Source of the DNA: Entomortierella parvispora
Taxonomy: Eukaryota > Mortierellomycota > Mortierellomycetes > Mortierellales > Mortierellaceae
NCBI GenBank assembly: GCA_963573315.1
Contig: OY752143.1
Coordinates: 1,860,001 to 1,924,000, forward strand
DNA length: 64,000 nucleotides
Direction: 5' to 3'
Positions 10,862-24,780 of this stretch are shown here, piece by piece. Within the stretch, counting starts at the first letter, position 1; each line of letters begins with the position of its first letter. The position numbers and the translations under genes were made by a program. The notes below the pieces were generated by a model. It was not told where the DNA came from and did not search any database. It worked only from the letters and a program-made list of their open reading frames with translations.

Positions 10862-12612
10862 TTAGGAAAGGGCAGCAAGAATGTCGGCAGAGTAGTCTTG
10901 CATGTAAGGGTACCCTTGGAAAGGCTGTTGCTGCTGCTGTTGTTGCTGCTGTTGTTGCTGTTGTTGAGCCAATTGCTGCTGCTGCTGAGCTAGCTGCTTA
11001 TTGGCGGCTTTCTCGGCGCGACCACTGTTATGGCGATGGATACGGATGTGTTGGTTCAAGTTGTCGCTGCGCGAGAATCGCTTTGGGCAATTGTTAATAG
11101 GGCACTCGAAGGCTGTTGGGGTTGATAAAAAAAAACGGAAATAGGATATACTTGTTAGTGGACCAGCCTCAAGGGAAAAAGCATCGAGGTGGTTAAAGTC
11201 ATGGGATATTGTCTATTCTTACGTTTTTCCATGGTATGGATGGAGCGGACATGACGCTTGAGATGCTCGGATCGCTTGAACACCTTGCCACAGTCTTCGG
11301 AACGGCAGGTAAAGACCTTACCGCCACTGTTGTCTGGGAAACAAGAGACACGGCGGCCGCGGGAACGCTTGGGCGTCGGCTTGATGATGGGAGTGCCGTC
11401 CGCGTTTGTCAACAGACCAGACATTGGGTTCAATGGCATCCCATTGGCGTCACAGGTCATACCAGCGTAGGACGAAGGCGAAGAGGGCTCGCTCTTGGTC
11501 CGGGAAAGGCCATAGGAGGAAGACGAGGACGATAGCGAATGACAAGAGCTCGAGGCGGACATGGAACCGTGATTGGAGAAGGGCGACCGTGGGGACATGG
11601 ACGAGGACGAGGACGACTCCTCAGTCAACGTGGGCAAGGAGCTGGTCGAGTACCGGTGAGAGTGGTGATGGTGATGATGGTGGAGACCAGCAGTGTGGTG
11701 GCTGTTGCTGTTGTGGTTATGGGTTTGTTGCTGAGCATACAGTGTGTGCTGGTTGGCCGACGCATAGTAGTCATCGTCGTACACAACATGACTGGTATAT
11801 CCCACCGTACCATCACACAACTCCATACTGCGAGCAACACCTGTGGCCTGGTTCAAAGCTGCCTGAGCTGCTAGTGCCGCACTGGCCTCAAACGAGGTCA
11901 TACTTGTGGACGAAGTCGATGTCGTGGACTCGCAGATCCCAGAGAGCTGGCTATCAGAGAAAGATCGGGCCATGTTCATCATGTACGTAGAACTCATGGA
12001 TGCGGGTACTTGACCACCGAGGGCAGCAAACTGCTCCTCAGTAAGTTCAGACTTGACGCGCTGTTGTTGATACATGTATTCGCTCGAGGCCTGGCAGTCC
12101 TCCGCCGTCGGGGTCGTGGTCGAGTATGGCAAGAAGTTCTCGGCCTCGTAAATGGGATGTTCATACTCGTTCTCCGAGAACAAAAGGCCGGTACGCGCAG
12201 GCATGAAGGGATCCACGGGCATCTCGAGAAAGGTGCCTGCAGGGGAGGCTGCATGGTCACCTAGGATTTGGATCTGATGGATATTCTCTTGCGAGTTGGA
12301 CGGAGTGAATAGGCCATGGATGGGACGATTGGGTTGCTGGTTCTGGATCTGGAGAGGGGAAGAAGCGGGCGAGCATGAATTGCTCAGCAACTGGGTATGG
12401 CTCTGTTTAGGTGATGGCGAAGAGTAGCAAGAGTCTGAAAAGGAAGGGGAGGGTGAGAACGCAGTGTTGGAATGGGCAGTGTTGTTGTTATCGAGGGCAA
12501 AGACGACCACTTGGTCGAGCTGTGACTGGTCGATCTGGTCGCAGCTGGTCTGTGCCTTGTTGTCAAGGGACGCAGTCGAGAGCGCTGGCGAAGCGAGGGC
12601 CGAGGCGGTCAT
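10862..12612 (-). CDS. Msn2/Msn4-type C2H2 zinc-finger transcription factor
   Basis: Two exons on the minus strand, 12612-11223 and 11112-10862, encode 546 residues; the 110-nt intron splits the linker between the fingers. Long Ser/Gln/Asn/His-rich, probably disordered activation regions precede a basic segment (PKRSRGRRVSCFPD) and two C2H2 fingers. Finger 1 has RSEHLKRH and finger 2 RSDNLNQH, nearly the DNA-contact sets of yeast Msn2 (RSEHLKR, RSDNLSQ), so recognition of an AGGGG-type stress element is inferred. Spacing is C-x4-C-x12-H-x4-H, then C-x4-C-x12-H-x3-H. The C-terminus is a poly-Gln tract. Upstream lies about 10 kb without supported genes. Confidence 0.9.
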
Positions 12613-15600
12613 TGTAAGTATGTGCGTGTGTGTGTCTATGAGTGTGCGAGTGCTTTTTGCAAAGAAGAAGGGTCTTGTGGAAAGCAAGTTTACAGGGTGC
12701 CAAAAAGAACAGAGAGTGATGTACAGAGAACTCAAGGACGACGTTTTCGTAGAGGAAGAGGTTGGAGAAAGAGAAGAACGGACAGAGGTGTGCGTGAGAT
12801 CAAGAAGAGTCGTGAAAGAAGCACAATGTGCGATGAGCTTTGGGTATGGGCGGTGAAGAGGAAGAGGAAGAAAAAAAAAGAAAAAAAGAAACAAAAAAGA
12901 GGCGCTGCCAGGCGTCCCTTTTGTAGTCTTCGAGGGATCACATCGACCCGGTCAGCACAAAACCAGGCAGCCAGCACGCCAGCACGGAATCAGAGGAGTG
13001 AGAACAGACAGACAAAGAGGTCGATTGAATGGGGCAATTGAAGCTGCCTTCTCTGTCCGTCAATCCGTCCGTCTGCACAGTAGCAAAAGGGAAGGAGCAA
13101 GAAAAAAAGAAAAAAGACACAAAAGGCGCGTCAGTGCGATTGAATCGGGATTGAATAGACAACCCCGCCTCTTTGGGCTAGAATACAAATCGAATCAATT
13201 CAATCGAGTAAACAAAAGGATTCAACAGAGAGCTCAATGGGTTGAAGGGACATGGGTTACGTGTTGTTGTTTGTGCACAACACATTTGAAGAAAACAAAC
13301 ATTGAGCAACAAACCTCGACCGTGAATGACTTTGGACTGACAGAGTTGGGTTGGTGGCCGACTGACACTGACAAACATGTCACGTCGGATGGATGCCCTG
13401 TTTATCGGACCTGCGAGCACACGGACCAGACAGTCTGCCTCCACTTGTCAGCATGCCCTGTCGTTCGGTCACGCCAAACAGAGTCAGTCTCTGTCTGTTT
13501 TGCACCCTCCACTTTGTCCATCCATCCTGGTAGGACTCAGCCTCGGCGAACACATGTCGCTGATTTTGCTCATTACCGCCTCTAGCCGCTAGACTGGTCG
13601 GTTTTTTCAGGCCCTCGTTTCTGCGTTCACAACGACCAGCATCATCCAGGGCTGGGTGATGTCGGCTGCATTCAGAACAGAAAACGGATCAGAATGGGAC
13701 GACCATCAGGGCCCGAGGAAATCGAATCCGTTCTACCACCGACTTTTTTTGTTATTGTTGTTTCCAACAGGCGGACCACAACGAAAAAAGACTGAAAACA
13801 TTCTCGCTCCATGTCTCCAACCTCGGGCGATTGGGATGAGGATGATTTTCAGTTGCTGCTGGTCTCGAGGCATTCAAAGAAGGGACAACGAGAAAAAAAG
13901 ATTCAGAGACGGTCGAATAGTGTTCTTCCCTGCCCTGGTTTTCCTCTGTTCCCTCTCAGACCACCTTTCCGCCCCCTTGATTTTAGGGACTTGCAAGGTG
14001 TAGATGCGATGATTCACCTGCACCAACAGATAACCAGAGCGTGATGGAACAGCCATATCCTCCGTCCCCTTGCTGTCCTTAGATCCAGACAGATTGTAGA
14101 CTCTCAAGCGCGGTGGAACGGAGAGTGCGTGTAAAAGAATGAAAAACAGACCTGCCTGATCGATTCATGAATCGATGGAGCAACCTGCAAAAAAAAAAAA
14201 ATAATAACCCCCTCCCCCATCCTATCGTTGCTCGAGTAACCTGCCTACACTACGGCTTGTCGATTCTTGGGTTCAGACGGGGCAAAGCTCATCAGCTCAC
14301 CCAACTGGATGACTGAGCGCTCCCAGATGCAACAGAGGGTCGTTTGTAAACGACAGAGACTGAGAGGACTCATGGGTTCTACCGGTCCATCCTCAAACCC
14401 TTTGTCCTGGACAGCCGCATGGTCTCCTATTGCAGGATGCAACGTCCATTGACTCTTTTTTTTTTTTTTTCTAACCTCGCGAAGGAGCGTTTTTCCTGTG
14501 TGTGTGTGTTTTTTTGGATAAGCCAAAGGTCACATCTACATGCCACACCACACCACATCGCATCACACCGCGCTCTGTCTCCTGGTTCTCTCTTTCTTCC
14601 GCAAAAAACAACCCGCCGTTTCCATTTGAGCATTGATCATGGCAGAGCACTTGACAAAACGACAACAGGCAGATGATAACGACTTTTTTTTTTTTTTTTT
14701 TTTCTACTAAAACTATGGACGCTGTGACCATGACTGGGAGCCCATCATCTAGCAGTGAGTTAATGCAAATGTCGTCGTAGTTGTCGTCGTCGTCATCATC
14801 AACTGGTTCCTCCTTGAAGGTAGATAATCCAGGATCTATTAATACGGAGACAAGAGCATGCGTGTTACCCGAATGACCTTTTGCAGGTCCTGTTCCCCGG
14901 ATCATTTTTTTTCTGTGCTACTGAGGATCCCATTTTGCCCCAGATGATCCTGGACACCCAATGGAGCCCGAGATAGCTTTTGCGTGGCCCATGATTTTTC
15001 CATGCCATTGTCGCGTGGCAAAAAAAACTCCCGCACCCAAACTCCGACTGTGGGGGAAGTGGGGGAACCAGGAGGAGGACGGGCGGACCATTCTGTCCTC
15101 ACGCGTTCTAGGTTTTATGGATGAATGGAAACAAGCAGGGGCTGGAAGGGCTGATTAGGGTATATTGATTCGGGAAGGAGAACGGGAGAGGGAGAAGAGA
15201 GAGGAGAGGAGGAAGGAGTTTCACAAGAACCCTTGCATACGAGTCCTTTGTCGCCCGACCTTTTTGGCAGAAAGGAGAAGATGGCTTCAGGTTTCCCAAC
15301 GATATCCAAAGGACGAAACTGTCCACTGCCGATCAGACAAAGACGGTCAGATACACATGGGAAATACGGATCTGAACAACTGCTCAATTCGTCAACCGAC
15401 ATCAAGGACAGACCACGATGACCAAGATGGAGGAGAACGAGGAAAAAATAAACGGCTCGACCGAAAAACCACTCCGTAACGACACGACCAGCGAAAGAGC
15501 GCAATGGCCAAGCATCTAGCGGCACCATCAAAAGCCCAATGCACACGCAAGAAAAGAAAAGCCCACAAGACCAGTCAAACTTGAACCAACGACTGCAAGG

Positions 15601-18600
15601 ATTGCATGTTTCGCTGTTGCTATTCTATTAGACCATGCGCCTCGCTCTTCTTATTCTTTTTCATGCTCCTCGTGCTCACCTGTCCTTTGGGCTGGTGTGG
15701 AGCCAAGCCAGAACTGCGTTTGCATGGAATGGCCTGGTGCGGTTCCATTTCCGTTGCCGCGCAGAATACCAATGGTCCACACAGGCGATAACAAAAGGCA
15801 ATTTACCCACATGCGCTCATGCACGGCGACGATATTGATCAAGGACAGGTCGATCATGCAGACGACAGACACTTTGCAAACTCAACAACATTCATCATTG
15901 TACTTTGGTTTTTTGATGTGATTGTATTTCTTGGCCAAAGCCTCTCGCGAGCCGCTACGATGTTACCGTAACTGGGTAGATGGTTACTCCGAGAGCTCTT
16001 TTGCACCCATTTCGGCCTGTGCGAGGGGAGGGAGGAGGAGGGTCAAGTAGGGAGCCACTGGACCCTCGATAACAAGATCATATTCTTTTCCCCCACATGG
16101 TCAATTATGAAAACAGATCTCCGGGGTTCAGGTACCCCGACTCGTACAGTCCTGACCGTGTCTGGTCGTCATCTTGATGGAGAAGTAAAAAAAAAAGTGG
16201 AACCAAAAAAAAAAAAAAATTGGATGCCTGGACCACCTCAAACCAGACGAAAAAAAACAAAAGGCAAGAAAGATGAGGCAGCATCACGAAAGAAAAAAAA
16301 CCCCAATCTTGCTACTGCCTGGGAAATGGATGGAGGACCTTTTCTTGTTTGAAAGATTTGGAAGAGTTTAGCCATCTTTGATCTCTCTACCGTTCCCAAG
16401 TCCTTCAAACTCGAATGACCAGGGTTTTCCTTTGCCTTAGCCCCCCAACTTATCCTTTCTCAAAAGATTATCAAATTTTTTTCCAACGACCCTCCAACAG
16501 ATAGACCCCCCTTCCCGTCCCCCCCATGCACCATGGGATCCTAACCTCCTCCGAACCATTGGTGCAGCAAAGTGCCCTGTTCATGACCGCGACCGTCAAC
16601 TGATCTCTTGGGCACGATTGTTTTATTCTGTGGTTGGTCTTGTTCCTCACCACAATCATCGACTGGACTAAAAAGATGGCCCGAAAGAAAGGACCAGGGT
16701 TTGTCCTATCGCGTCGTCTACAGAAGTACAGGGGCCGTGTCTAACAAACATGGGGTCTGTGTTTGCGATGCTGCAATTGAGTTTTTGAGTATTGTTTAAA
16801 AACACCATGCCTACCCTGGGTCAGGCTTAGGATGCTTTTCGCTGGGAATGTTTATGGTTACGCAAAGTGGAAGGGTCTTTGAAGACCATTACACAAAATA
16901 ACAAGAGAAAGAGAGAAAGAGAGAAAACACATCGAGAGCCCTGATCAGGAACAAGAAAATCTCCTCTTTCACGCCATGGAAGGACCAGGTCTTCAGGACT
17001 GTCCACATTCTCTTGGGCTAAGTCAACAAAGGGTTGTGGGCGTCGTTCATTTTGCTGCTCTCAAGGTGCAGCACGATGCATTGCTGTGTTTATTTCTTTT
17101 CCTTTTTTTTTTGCTCTCGAAGGACACCAAATCGCAATTGGACGCGAGTGTACAACAATACAACACCGAAACTACTGGTATGGGCAAGCTGTGCGTGTTA
17201 GAGGGACCAGGGCACTCTCAATTGCTCAATTATCTCGCCACTATTGTACGGTGTGAAGGCGCGTCATTTGCTCTGAACAGACGCCTGTTTCGGGATCCTC
17301 CGCGTTTTCTATCGAATGACTTGCCGGTGTACCATGGGCGTATTTGAAATGAAGGGTTCTCACGCGGACGGAGAACAAACAATGAGATAGCCAGAGAAAA
17401 CAGGGGGGGAGGAGGAGGAGACAGTGAGTAAAAAAAGATACGAACTGGGAATGCCAAACCACATTCTTTGGGAACGCTACCCTTCATTCCTCGAGTCACC
17501 AAGAGGGCACGATCCAACTTTTTTTTTCTTTCTCTTGTGCCACCATCGCATTTGCCATTGGCATCCTCCCCTTCCTCTATTTTTTCCTCTCTTTCCTTGA
17601 TCTGCACCCCTTGGCCATAACCAAATCAATCCTTGGGTTAGGTGTTGTTTGTTCGCGTCTTTGTCTCTTCTTTTGAGAGCCAAAAGAGAAGCATGCATGT
17701 GCGATTAGACACTTTGGGAATCGAGTGCATACCTCAGGTAATGTTTCCAAGGTCCATGCATACCAAAGGTAGAATATCTATTTATCCTCTTTCTCTTGTG
17801 ATGAAAAAAAGGGAGAGGAAAGTAGAACATCAGCCTATCTGTCCTCTGTTTGGATCGTCGTCGAGGAAAAGATCGTTGCCCGTCCTATCGTTTTCTTTGA
17901 GGAGAACCTGTTGGAGTGTAGCCAATTGGACTGACAGGGAGGGAGAAGGAGGAGCTTTTTTTGGCTGTTAAACAACCGACATTCTTCAGGCAATAGCCCC
18001 CAATTGCGCGAAAAGTGGGCGAGAAGAGAAGGTAAAGATTCTACTATGCCAAACGCGAACCCACGTCGCCTGCAGCTCACGGTCCATCTTGATGTTTTTT
18101 GTGGTTTTGATGAAGGGCCGCGATCGGGCCACCCCTCCCACTCTTTCTCACTTTAGCACCTTCTCAGGAAATGCTGGTGCGTCTCTCTCCTTCCCCTTGG
18201 ATTGAGATCGAGAATGCCATGAGCATGGACCCCACGCCCTGAACTCTAAAAGTGCGTTCTACTCCTAAAATGATGCTGAGACCGAGGAGGACCCTCTCTG
18301 TCTGTCTCTCTCTTTCGGCTATTTTGGAGGGTCATCTGCAAATGGTCTAGAAGACATCCCTGCCATCCCAATTGATCCTGGAGGCTTGTCTCTCCCACCC
18401 ATTCTCGACTCGGGTCCCTGGCAGGCGGAAATGGTGACCCATCTTCGATCATATCTCTGGGCCTAGTGCGCCTTTTCATATTTTGATAAACCAACGTGAA
18501 CATCAAAGACATGTAATACTCTGGCCCTGGACAGAGATGGTGTTGGTATGGCACACTACCCATTTTGTTTGCTACCGCCTGAAACGCGAAATGAACATGA

Positions 18601-21229
18601 CACGCCTTTGCATTGACCCGCGAACAAAAGGAGCCCTTCCCCAATGGCCCTCGATTTGCTCACAGTCCTCTGCACATTCCCCTCCCCCTTTGCCCTTGCG
18701 CACACACAACAATCCCCACCCCACATCGCATCGGGCTATTTTTTTTTAGCCTGCACAAAGAGAGAGTGTGTGTGCGTGCGTTTGTTGGTGCTGCAGCGAG
18801 GCAGGCCCTTTTGGCATGCCTTCATCGTGCAGATGGTGGGCTCGTCTATCCTTTATTGGCAATCATTCAGGGGCGATACCAAAGGCTCAACTTTGCGTTG
18901 CGTCCCTTTTGTTGGTTGCGACTTGCGAAACAAAGCGCTCTTGATAAAGTGTCCGATCAGGCACAACGATCATATATCCAAACCGCGTAAAAGAGATCCG
19001 GAGAGAGAGAAAAGAGAGAGCGCCAAGGGAAGACATTGTCTCTCATAGTTGACAATGGTCACTCGACTTTACCTCTCGCCAACAACCAGCTTTCTTGGGC
19101 GATGACGAGATCACCTGGCTGGGTCACTCTATTTTCATTCATTGTTTTTCTGCCCCTGAAATTGTAGACGGATGTGGCAGCCTATTCATCATACCCGAAG
19201 TTCTTGGCCTCTTTTTTTTGATCCAAAAAATATTGTCTGCTGATTTTGGGGATGGGGGGGGGTAAAGAGCGGACATGGTAACAAACACCGCAGTGGCCAA
19301 AGCCATGGTTACTCAAAAATTGGGTACTTTTTTTTTTGCGAGACACAAAAACAATGGGGGGTGGAGGAACCCAGAGAGACTGGAAGTAAAGAATGGGACC
19401 CAGTGACCTGGACGACGTGTGTTTTTTTTTTTTTTTTTTTTTTTGGTTGCGTCTTTGTTTTGTCAGCAATGAGGCATGACCTACTGTGCTCTGCCTTGCC
19501 TTGCCTTGCCCTTGCCCTTGCCTTTTCGTTCAGGAACAACAACAAATAGCTTTCAAACAAAAATAACAAATCAACAACCTGAAATATTCGCCGTGGAACG
19601 TTGTCTCTCCAACTTGCTCAATTGGCGATCTGGCAAAGAAAAAAAAAACAGCTCCTTTCTCCTCTACGGTCCTCCCACAAGGAATACAGGTGTTTGTGTT
19701 CGTGCAGAGCATGAAGGAGGAACACGCCACTCACCAGGAAAATGTCTCGCGTCCTTGTTGTGTGATTTGTTCAGCAAACGAGGTGACCGTTACCTCTTTG
19801 GTTTTTAGTTGCCGTAGGGGTTTTTTTGTCTAGGTCCCCCCCTCTATCTCTCTCTCTCTCTCGTCTGTCTAGGTTTTTTGAACTTCAGCCTCGTTCTCTT
19901 TTCCTCTGTTTGCGCAGACTAGCCAGCCGGCTGTACAAGGTTTTTCAAGGAACGCGCAGACAACGATTTCGTCAAAATGACGGAACGAGGGCAAAGAGCT
20001 GACCGAAACAAAAGAGCCGGAGTTGCGCTTTGCAAAATCGGCTCAATTGAAATGGTACAGGGACGCGTTAGCCCGCCCACGATCGGCCAACAGGAATTTT
20101 CTTTTTTCTTTGCCCATTTGTCGCTGACCAATGACCCTCGGCAAATAGTCTTCAAAACCGAGTTCCCTAAGCTTCGTGCGTAGCATCCTGGCTGGGGCGT
20201 ACATTTTTTTTTGGATGCGGAAAAGTACGAAGGAGGGCAAGGTATATGTTCTTGTTTGCATTATTTCCTGGATCCTCATCTGCAGGATGACAGCGAGCAC
20301 GAACACGACCTCGTATATTTTTATTCTCTTCTACATTGCCATTTCCTGCACTTGTGAAATTGGGAGAGTGAGCTGCAAGAATGTCATGACCTGGCGCACA
20401 AAGACCACAAGGGACAAAAAAAATGGACCTGACCCGCTTGCTGCATCGGACAAGGCTACGGTTTATCCACCCAAAGACTAGGTAGACCCGCATTGGCGTC
20501 GCAGCAAAAGCAACATGCCACACATCTGCTGTACAAGGTCGACCTCAGGACCAAAGCACAAAATTCAGGTTGATTGCCTTTGCACATTCCTTGAGGAGGC
20601 GAACGAGACGCCGCTCGACCAACCTTCAAGGATCAGGCCACCGACTCAAATTCCTTCAGTTCGCTATTTCGCCTAGATACAGTTGCCCCGAGGAAAGGGA
20701 ACTCAATCGAGAACCGCGTGAGGACGAGGGATACAGATATGGATACAGACAGGGCTTGGACCGTGTAAGCCGCAAAGTTTACAAAATGGTCGCGAACGTC
20801 AGCAGGACGGTCTGGAAAAGTACACAAGGACTACCGAAGACTAGATCGAAAGCCTGAACCCGCCTCCCCCTTCTTGCTCCCTCCCCACCCCCTTCTTAGT
20901 CTTGCCGGGTCGGTGACACTGGAAATCGGACCATTCAGAGCTCAGTGGTACTCGTCTGGTGATTTTGTTTTTTAACCTACGTGCGGTCCTGGTTGCACAG
21001 GAATCGACGTTGTGAGGTAGTCATGACGATGTCGCTTTTTACTTTACGTCGCCAGGTGTATCGCCGGTTGGCGATAAAAGAGCTAAAGGCCATGGTTTTT
21101 TCCACGCGGAAACCCAGCGATCCACCACTTACTCGACCAAAAGATCAACGTGTGTACACATGTAGCCCTCGGTCTACAAGAGCCGTACTCTAGAGTGTAC
21201 CTGCAGGTGGACCGAGGTCAGATGCTCTT

Positions 21230-21263
<34 letters not shown>

Positions 21264-22748
21264 TTCTTCGTTCCTGAAAGTTCAATTGAAAGCGAGAGAG
21301 AGTGAGAAAAGACCGCCCTTTTTGGGGGGACTTGGTCGCACAGATCTGCCTCAATTGAAGAATTGAAGAAGAAGAAAAAAAAAACGTGTCGCAGTTCAAA
21401 AGAATAGCCCGAGGTCACTTGTTCCAGGGTTAACCGATTGGCACCAGCTAGACTGCGTAAAAATAGTCCTTCGTACTGTATTCACTGCCGTTGAAGACGT
21501 ATCTGTTGTGGTTGTTGTTGTTTTGTTGTCCATGTCGCCGTTCGTTCGTTCTCCGCTCTCTCTTTGAAGTCCACATTCTTACATCCGCCAAGCTTACACC
21601 CAAAAAAAAAGCCCTGAGGTTGTTCCTGATCAGGATACATTACAGTCGTTACTGTTTCTTGGTTGTGTCATCATGATCGAACCTCTTGCGGAGAAAATAG
21701 TCTCAACTCATGTCGACTTCAGCATTCAAGGCAAAACAACATCAACAGCAGATCGCGACCAACGCAGCTCGTTCTGTTTTGCCTCATGATCAGCAAGTCC
21801 AGGCTCTCAATCCCCTCCCCCCCCAAAAAAAAATCCTTTTCCCGCTACTTTGGCTTCGCCCATTGATCTTCTTGTTTTTCACACACACCCTCCAAACCAA
21901 ACCTTTTCACAAAGAAAAGCTCTTGAAAATCCCATGCCCCAGTCGACGAGTAGCCATGTCAGCTTCTAGATACCAGTTTCCCCTTCCTTCCTTCCCTTCT
22001 TTCTGCGAGTACATACCTCTTGGTTTGATCAGATGTTACATAATCTGTTTGAGGCACGAGCGCACGCCTGGCCCACGGATCCAGCAAAAAAAAAAAAAAA
22101 TACGAACAGCATCGGAAAATAAAAAAAAAAAATGACTTTGTGCAAGCAAGGGGGTATCACGCTTTTTCTCCATCTATTTTCTGTGCTGTTCGACAGACGC
22201 GCTAAAAATCAAATCTACTTCTCCACACGAAAGCCTGAGCGCAAGGGCCTACCATGGACTGTGTTCAATTGTCCTGTGGCAACGACGTGGACCACACCCT
22301 CAAAGTTCAAGAGATGATGGGCTATGTCGTTGATGCAACATCCTCGCAATGGATTTGATGTAGACTCTGTATTGTGCCGTCCGTGTGCGGGCATTCGAGA
22401 CAAATCCAGTGGAGGTCAATGATGTCGAAACAGCCTTCCAGATGCAATTGCTCGTGTGACCCCCTCCCCTCCTTCCCTTTGTTTTACATGTTTCTATTGG
22501 ACTCCTTACTCAGAGCCATGGAGCGACCCTTGCAGCTGTCGGTACATTGGCGCACCTCTGCACTATGACATATATCGTTGGCAAAAATCGACTCTATTCT
22601 CTTGTGTTCTTTGACCATTTTCACTCTTTGAAAGTGAAGCGCCGGGGCATCTCGAATTGGACTTGCATGCTTCAGCCCACAACCACAGTCTATTTCTTCT
22701 CCTCCTTCGACGATCGATTCAATCGCGTATTAATAGTTTTTTTTTCCT
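12613..22748. other. 10-kb region with no supported gene
   Basis: I examined both strands for conserved protein segments and spliced exons and found none I can defend. The open frames are short, low in complexity or lack family resemblance. The sequence is rich in A and T runs, for example T30 at 21231-21260 and T23 at 19422-19444, and in CT-rich tracts, as in intergenic DNA. It is probably the extended upstream region of the C2H2 factor and the 3' side of UBC7. It could hold long noncoding RNAs or a very intron-rich gene that I missed. Confidence 0.55.
21231..21260. repeat. T30 homopolymer run
   Basis: An uninterrupted run of 30 T, the longest homopolymer noticed in the window, inside the gene-poor region. 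Confidence 0.9.
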
Positions 22749-24010
22749 TCAAAATTCTTCTGCAGATCGCCTTGCCAGACGCTGTACCCTCTTTTTGAAC
22801 GCAGGATAGTTTTCCCTCAGTTCCTTCTAATGATGAAAGCATATGTCAGAGACTTTGAATAGTCAGGTAATCCCCTGTTACTTCCCCTCCGTATCAGACG
22901 TAGTACGACAACTTACGGCGGCTTCGAGATTTGCAGGACTTTCGTCGTTTGGACTTGATAACATTGAAATCACGCTGATCAGGATGGTCTCCACGGTGTG
23001 GACAGGCAGCCAACGCTCGCTAGCCTGCTCGTAACCATATGTGTCCTCGCCGGGCGGATGCTGTACCAAACAAAGCAATGATGATGTAGTTCAATTTAGT
23101 GATCTTGACTATCGCTTCTTTCATGACAGAATTGTGTGAATAGGAAGCACATTACCAGTATAGAGATGCAGACTTCGCCGGTTGGATAGACTGTTGAAAG
23201 AGGAACGCCAGAGCAGAAAAAATAAAAATTAGTGGCGGCGCCACCAAATTGACTGTCTCTCCTCTGGTTTTTTGTTAGGAACATTTACCGTTGGGGTGGT
23301 ACATTTCAGAGGTGAATCGCATCTTTGGCGGAAGGAGTGGATATTCAAGAGGGAACGTCATCAGGGCTTTGTAGAAGCCGCCCTCGCTAATCAAGAGCGA
23401 TTGAGTATTTTAGAAGAGATCGCAATTACAACAAACATCCCGGATTAGGGCGGCACAGTCGAGCGGTAGAAATGGATGGGCGGCACACTGCGGCAAGGAC
23501 ATCGTGGTCTGTGCATCCCTCCCAGCTCCACATCCCTTTGTCCAATTGATCGGATAGACAATTGCTCTCGTTGTCATGACCCTGTTCAATCTGTGAGAAA
23601 TTGATGGAGAGTTCCTGTCGTGTGGTGTGGTGTGGTGTCGTTTATGGTGTTGGCACTGTCTTTGAGTCCATGCTGCGGCAGAATAGGTCTTACTAGAGTG
23701 TATCTTGAGGTCCAACAATGACAATCTCCCACTACAGACAAAAAAATGGATTCGGTCAATTCCTGTGTCCAATTTCAGTGAGATTTGGTGGTTTGGTTCC
23801 TACCAAGAAAATATTCTCGTCGTCTACCAAGCCAGCCGAGAATCCATCCACGGGATTTTTTGTCAGCTCTAGAGAACGTGAAAGGCCCTGTCAGTGGGTG
23901 CATTGGAAGAAACAACCGGGCATTTCCTTCTCTCTTAAGTTCGGTGGCGTTTTTTTTTCCAAAGTACCTCTGAGCTGCTTCTTGAGGAGAAGAACCGACT
24001 GTTCACTCAT
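22749..24010 (-). CDS. UBC7: ubiquitin-conjugating enzyme E2 of the UBC7/UBE2G1 type
   Basis: Seven short exons on the minus strand: 24010-23968, 23868-23804, 23731-23694, 23386-23289, 23190-23156, 23060-22917 and 22826-22749. They total 501 nt and 166 residues (human UBE2G1 has 170). The N-terminus is [20 protein letters not shown]. The UBC fold shows [14 protein letters not shown], the HPN motif at 79-81, the active-site Cys89 in GEVCISIL, and the G-subfamily acidic loop [17 protein letters not shown] just after it, then [14 protein letters not shown]. It accepts ubiquitin from E1 and works with E3s, in yeast Ubc7 with the ER-associated degradation ligases. It is divergent from PRE7. Confidence 0.95.
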
Positions 24011-24780
24011 GACAATAATGGGGCTGGAGGACGTTTTTGAGGAGAAGTTAATTCTTGTTTGATGGTTGAGAATAGGAAATGTAGGTAAAGACGTGCTAAC
24101 GGATGAAAGGCAAGTTAGCGCAAGAGTGAGTTGAAGAGAGAAAAATGGGGGGGATTTTATCCCTCTCTTGTGCACTGCCTCTCCTCGCCGCAGCATCATC
24201 TCGGTTTTTTGGGGTTTTTTTTCTGTCCATCCGATCTTGTTGTGTGTGCAATGAACGACAAAACAGCTCCTGCCCTTTCTTCTAAGAAAACGCGATGAAA
24301 CTTCGTGTGTCTGCGTGCACGACACGGGTAAACCAGAGCTGAACATGCAGAAGGGGAGCCGGCTTTTTGGTGAAACTTATACGAACCCTGTGGAGCAAGC
24401 ATCCATTTCCTTGCATGAAGTTGCATGATTGTTGTGTGCAATACAGCTCTTTGCCTCCTATGAAGACGGACCACTGCGCGAGAGCAGTGGTCTGCTTGTC
24501 AAGCAAAAGAGTCCGCTTCGGCGACCACAGAGGAAAGAAGAGGAAAAAAGTGGCGTGTCCCCTTAAGAAACGCGATTGGCCCACGTCACCCAAAGCGTGA
24601 CTGCCTGGCCTCGTAAGAAGACCATCCGCGTCTTCATGCATGCATGCGCAACCCTGGTTGACGACTCTTTTCTTCACGCAACCTCGCCACTCCCTCGCAT
24701 CTCTCCAAGGACCTTGCTTTTGCTCCCCCATTGCAACCTCGACCGACTACTACATACCACAGCTCAGAGCAAGGACAGAC
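24011..24780. promoter_or_regulatory. divergent promoter region UBC7/PRE7
   Basis: About 770 bp between the two start codons of a ubiquitin E2 gene and a proteasome gene transcribed outwards. An inverted CCAAT-type motif (GATTGGCCC) lies near 24572. No proteasome control element was seen. Shared regulation is inferred from layout. Confidence 0.5.

Noticed and set aside
14471-14905. Asp-rich open frame on the minus strand in the gene-poor region
   Set aside because: The acidic run comes from a GAC-type repeat; the rest has no family likeness, and the frame runs into a poly-Lys run encoded by an A-rich tract.
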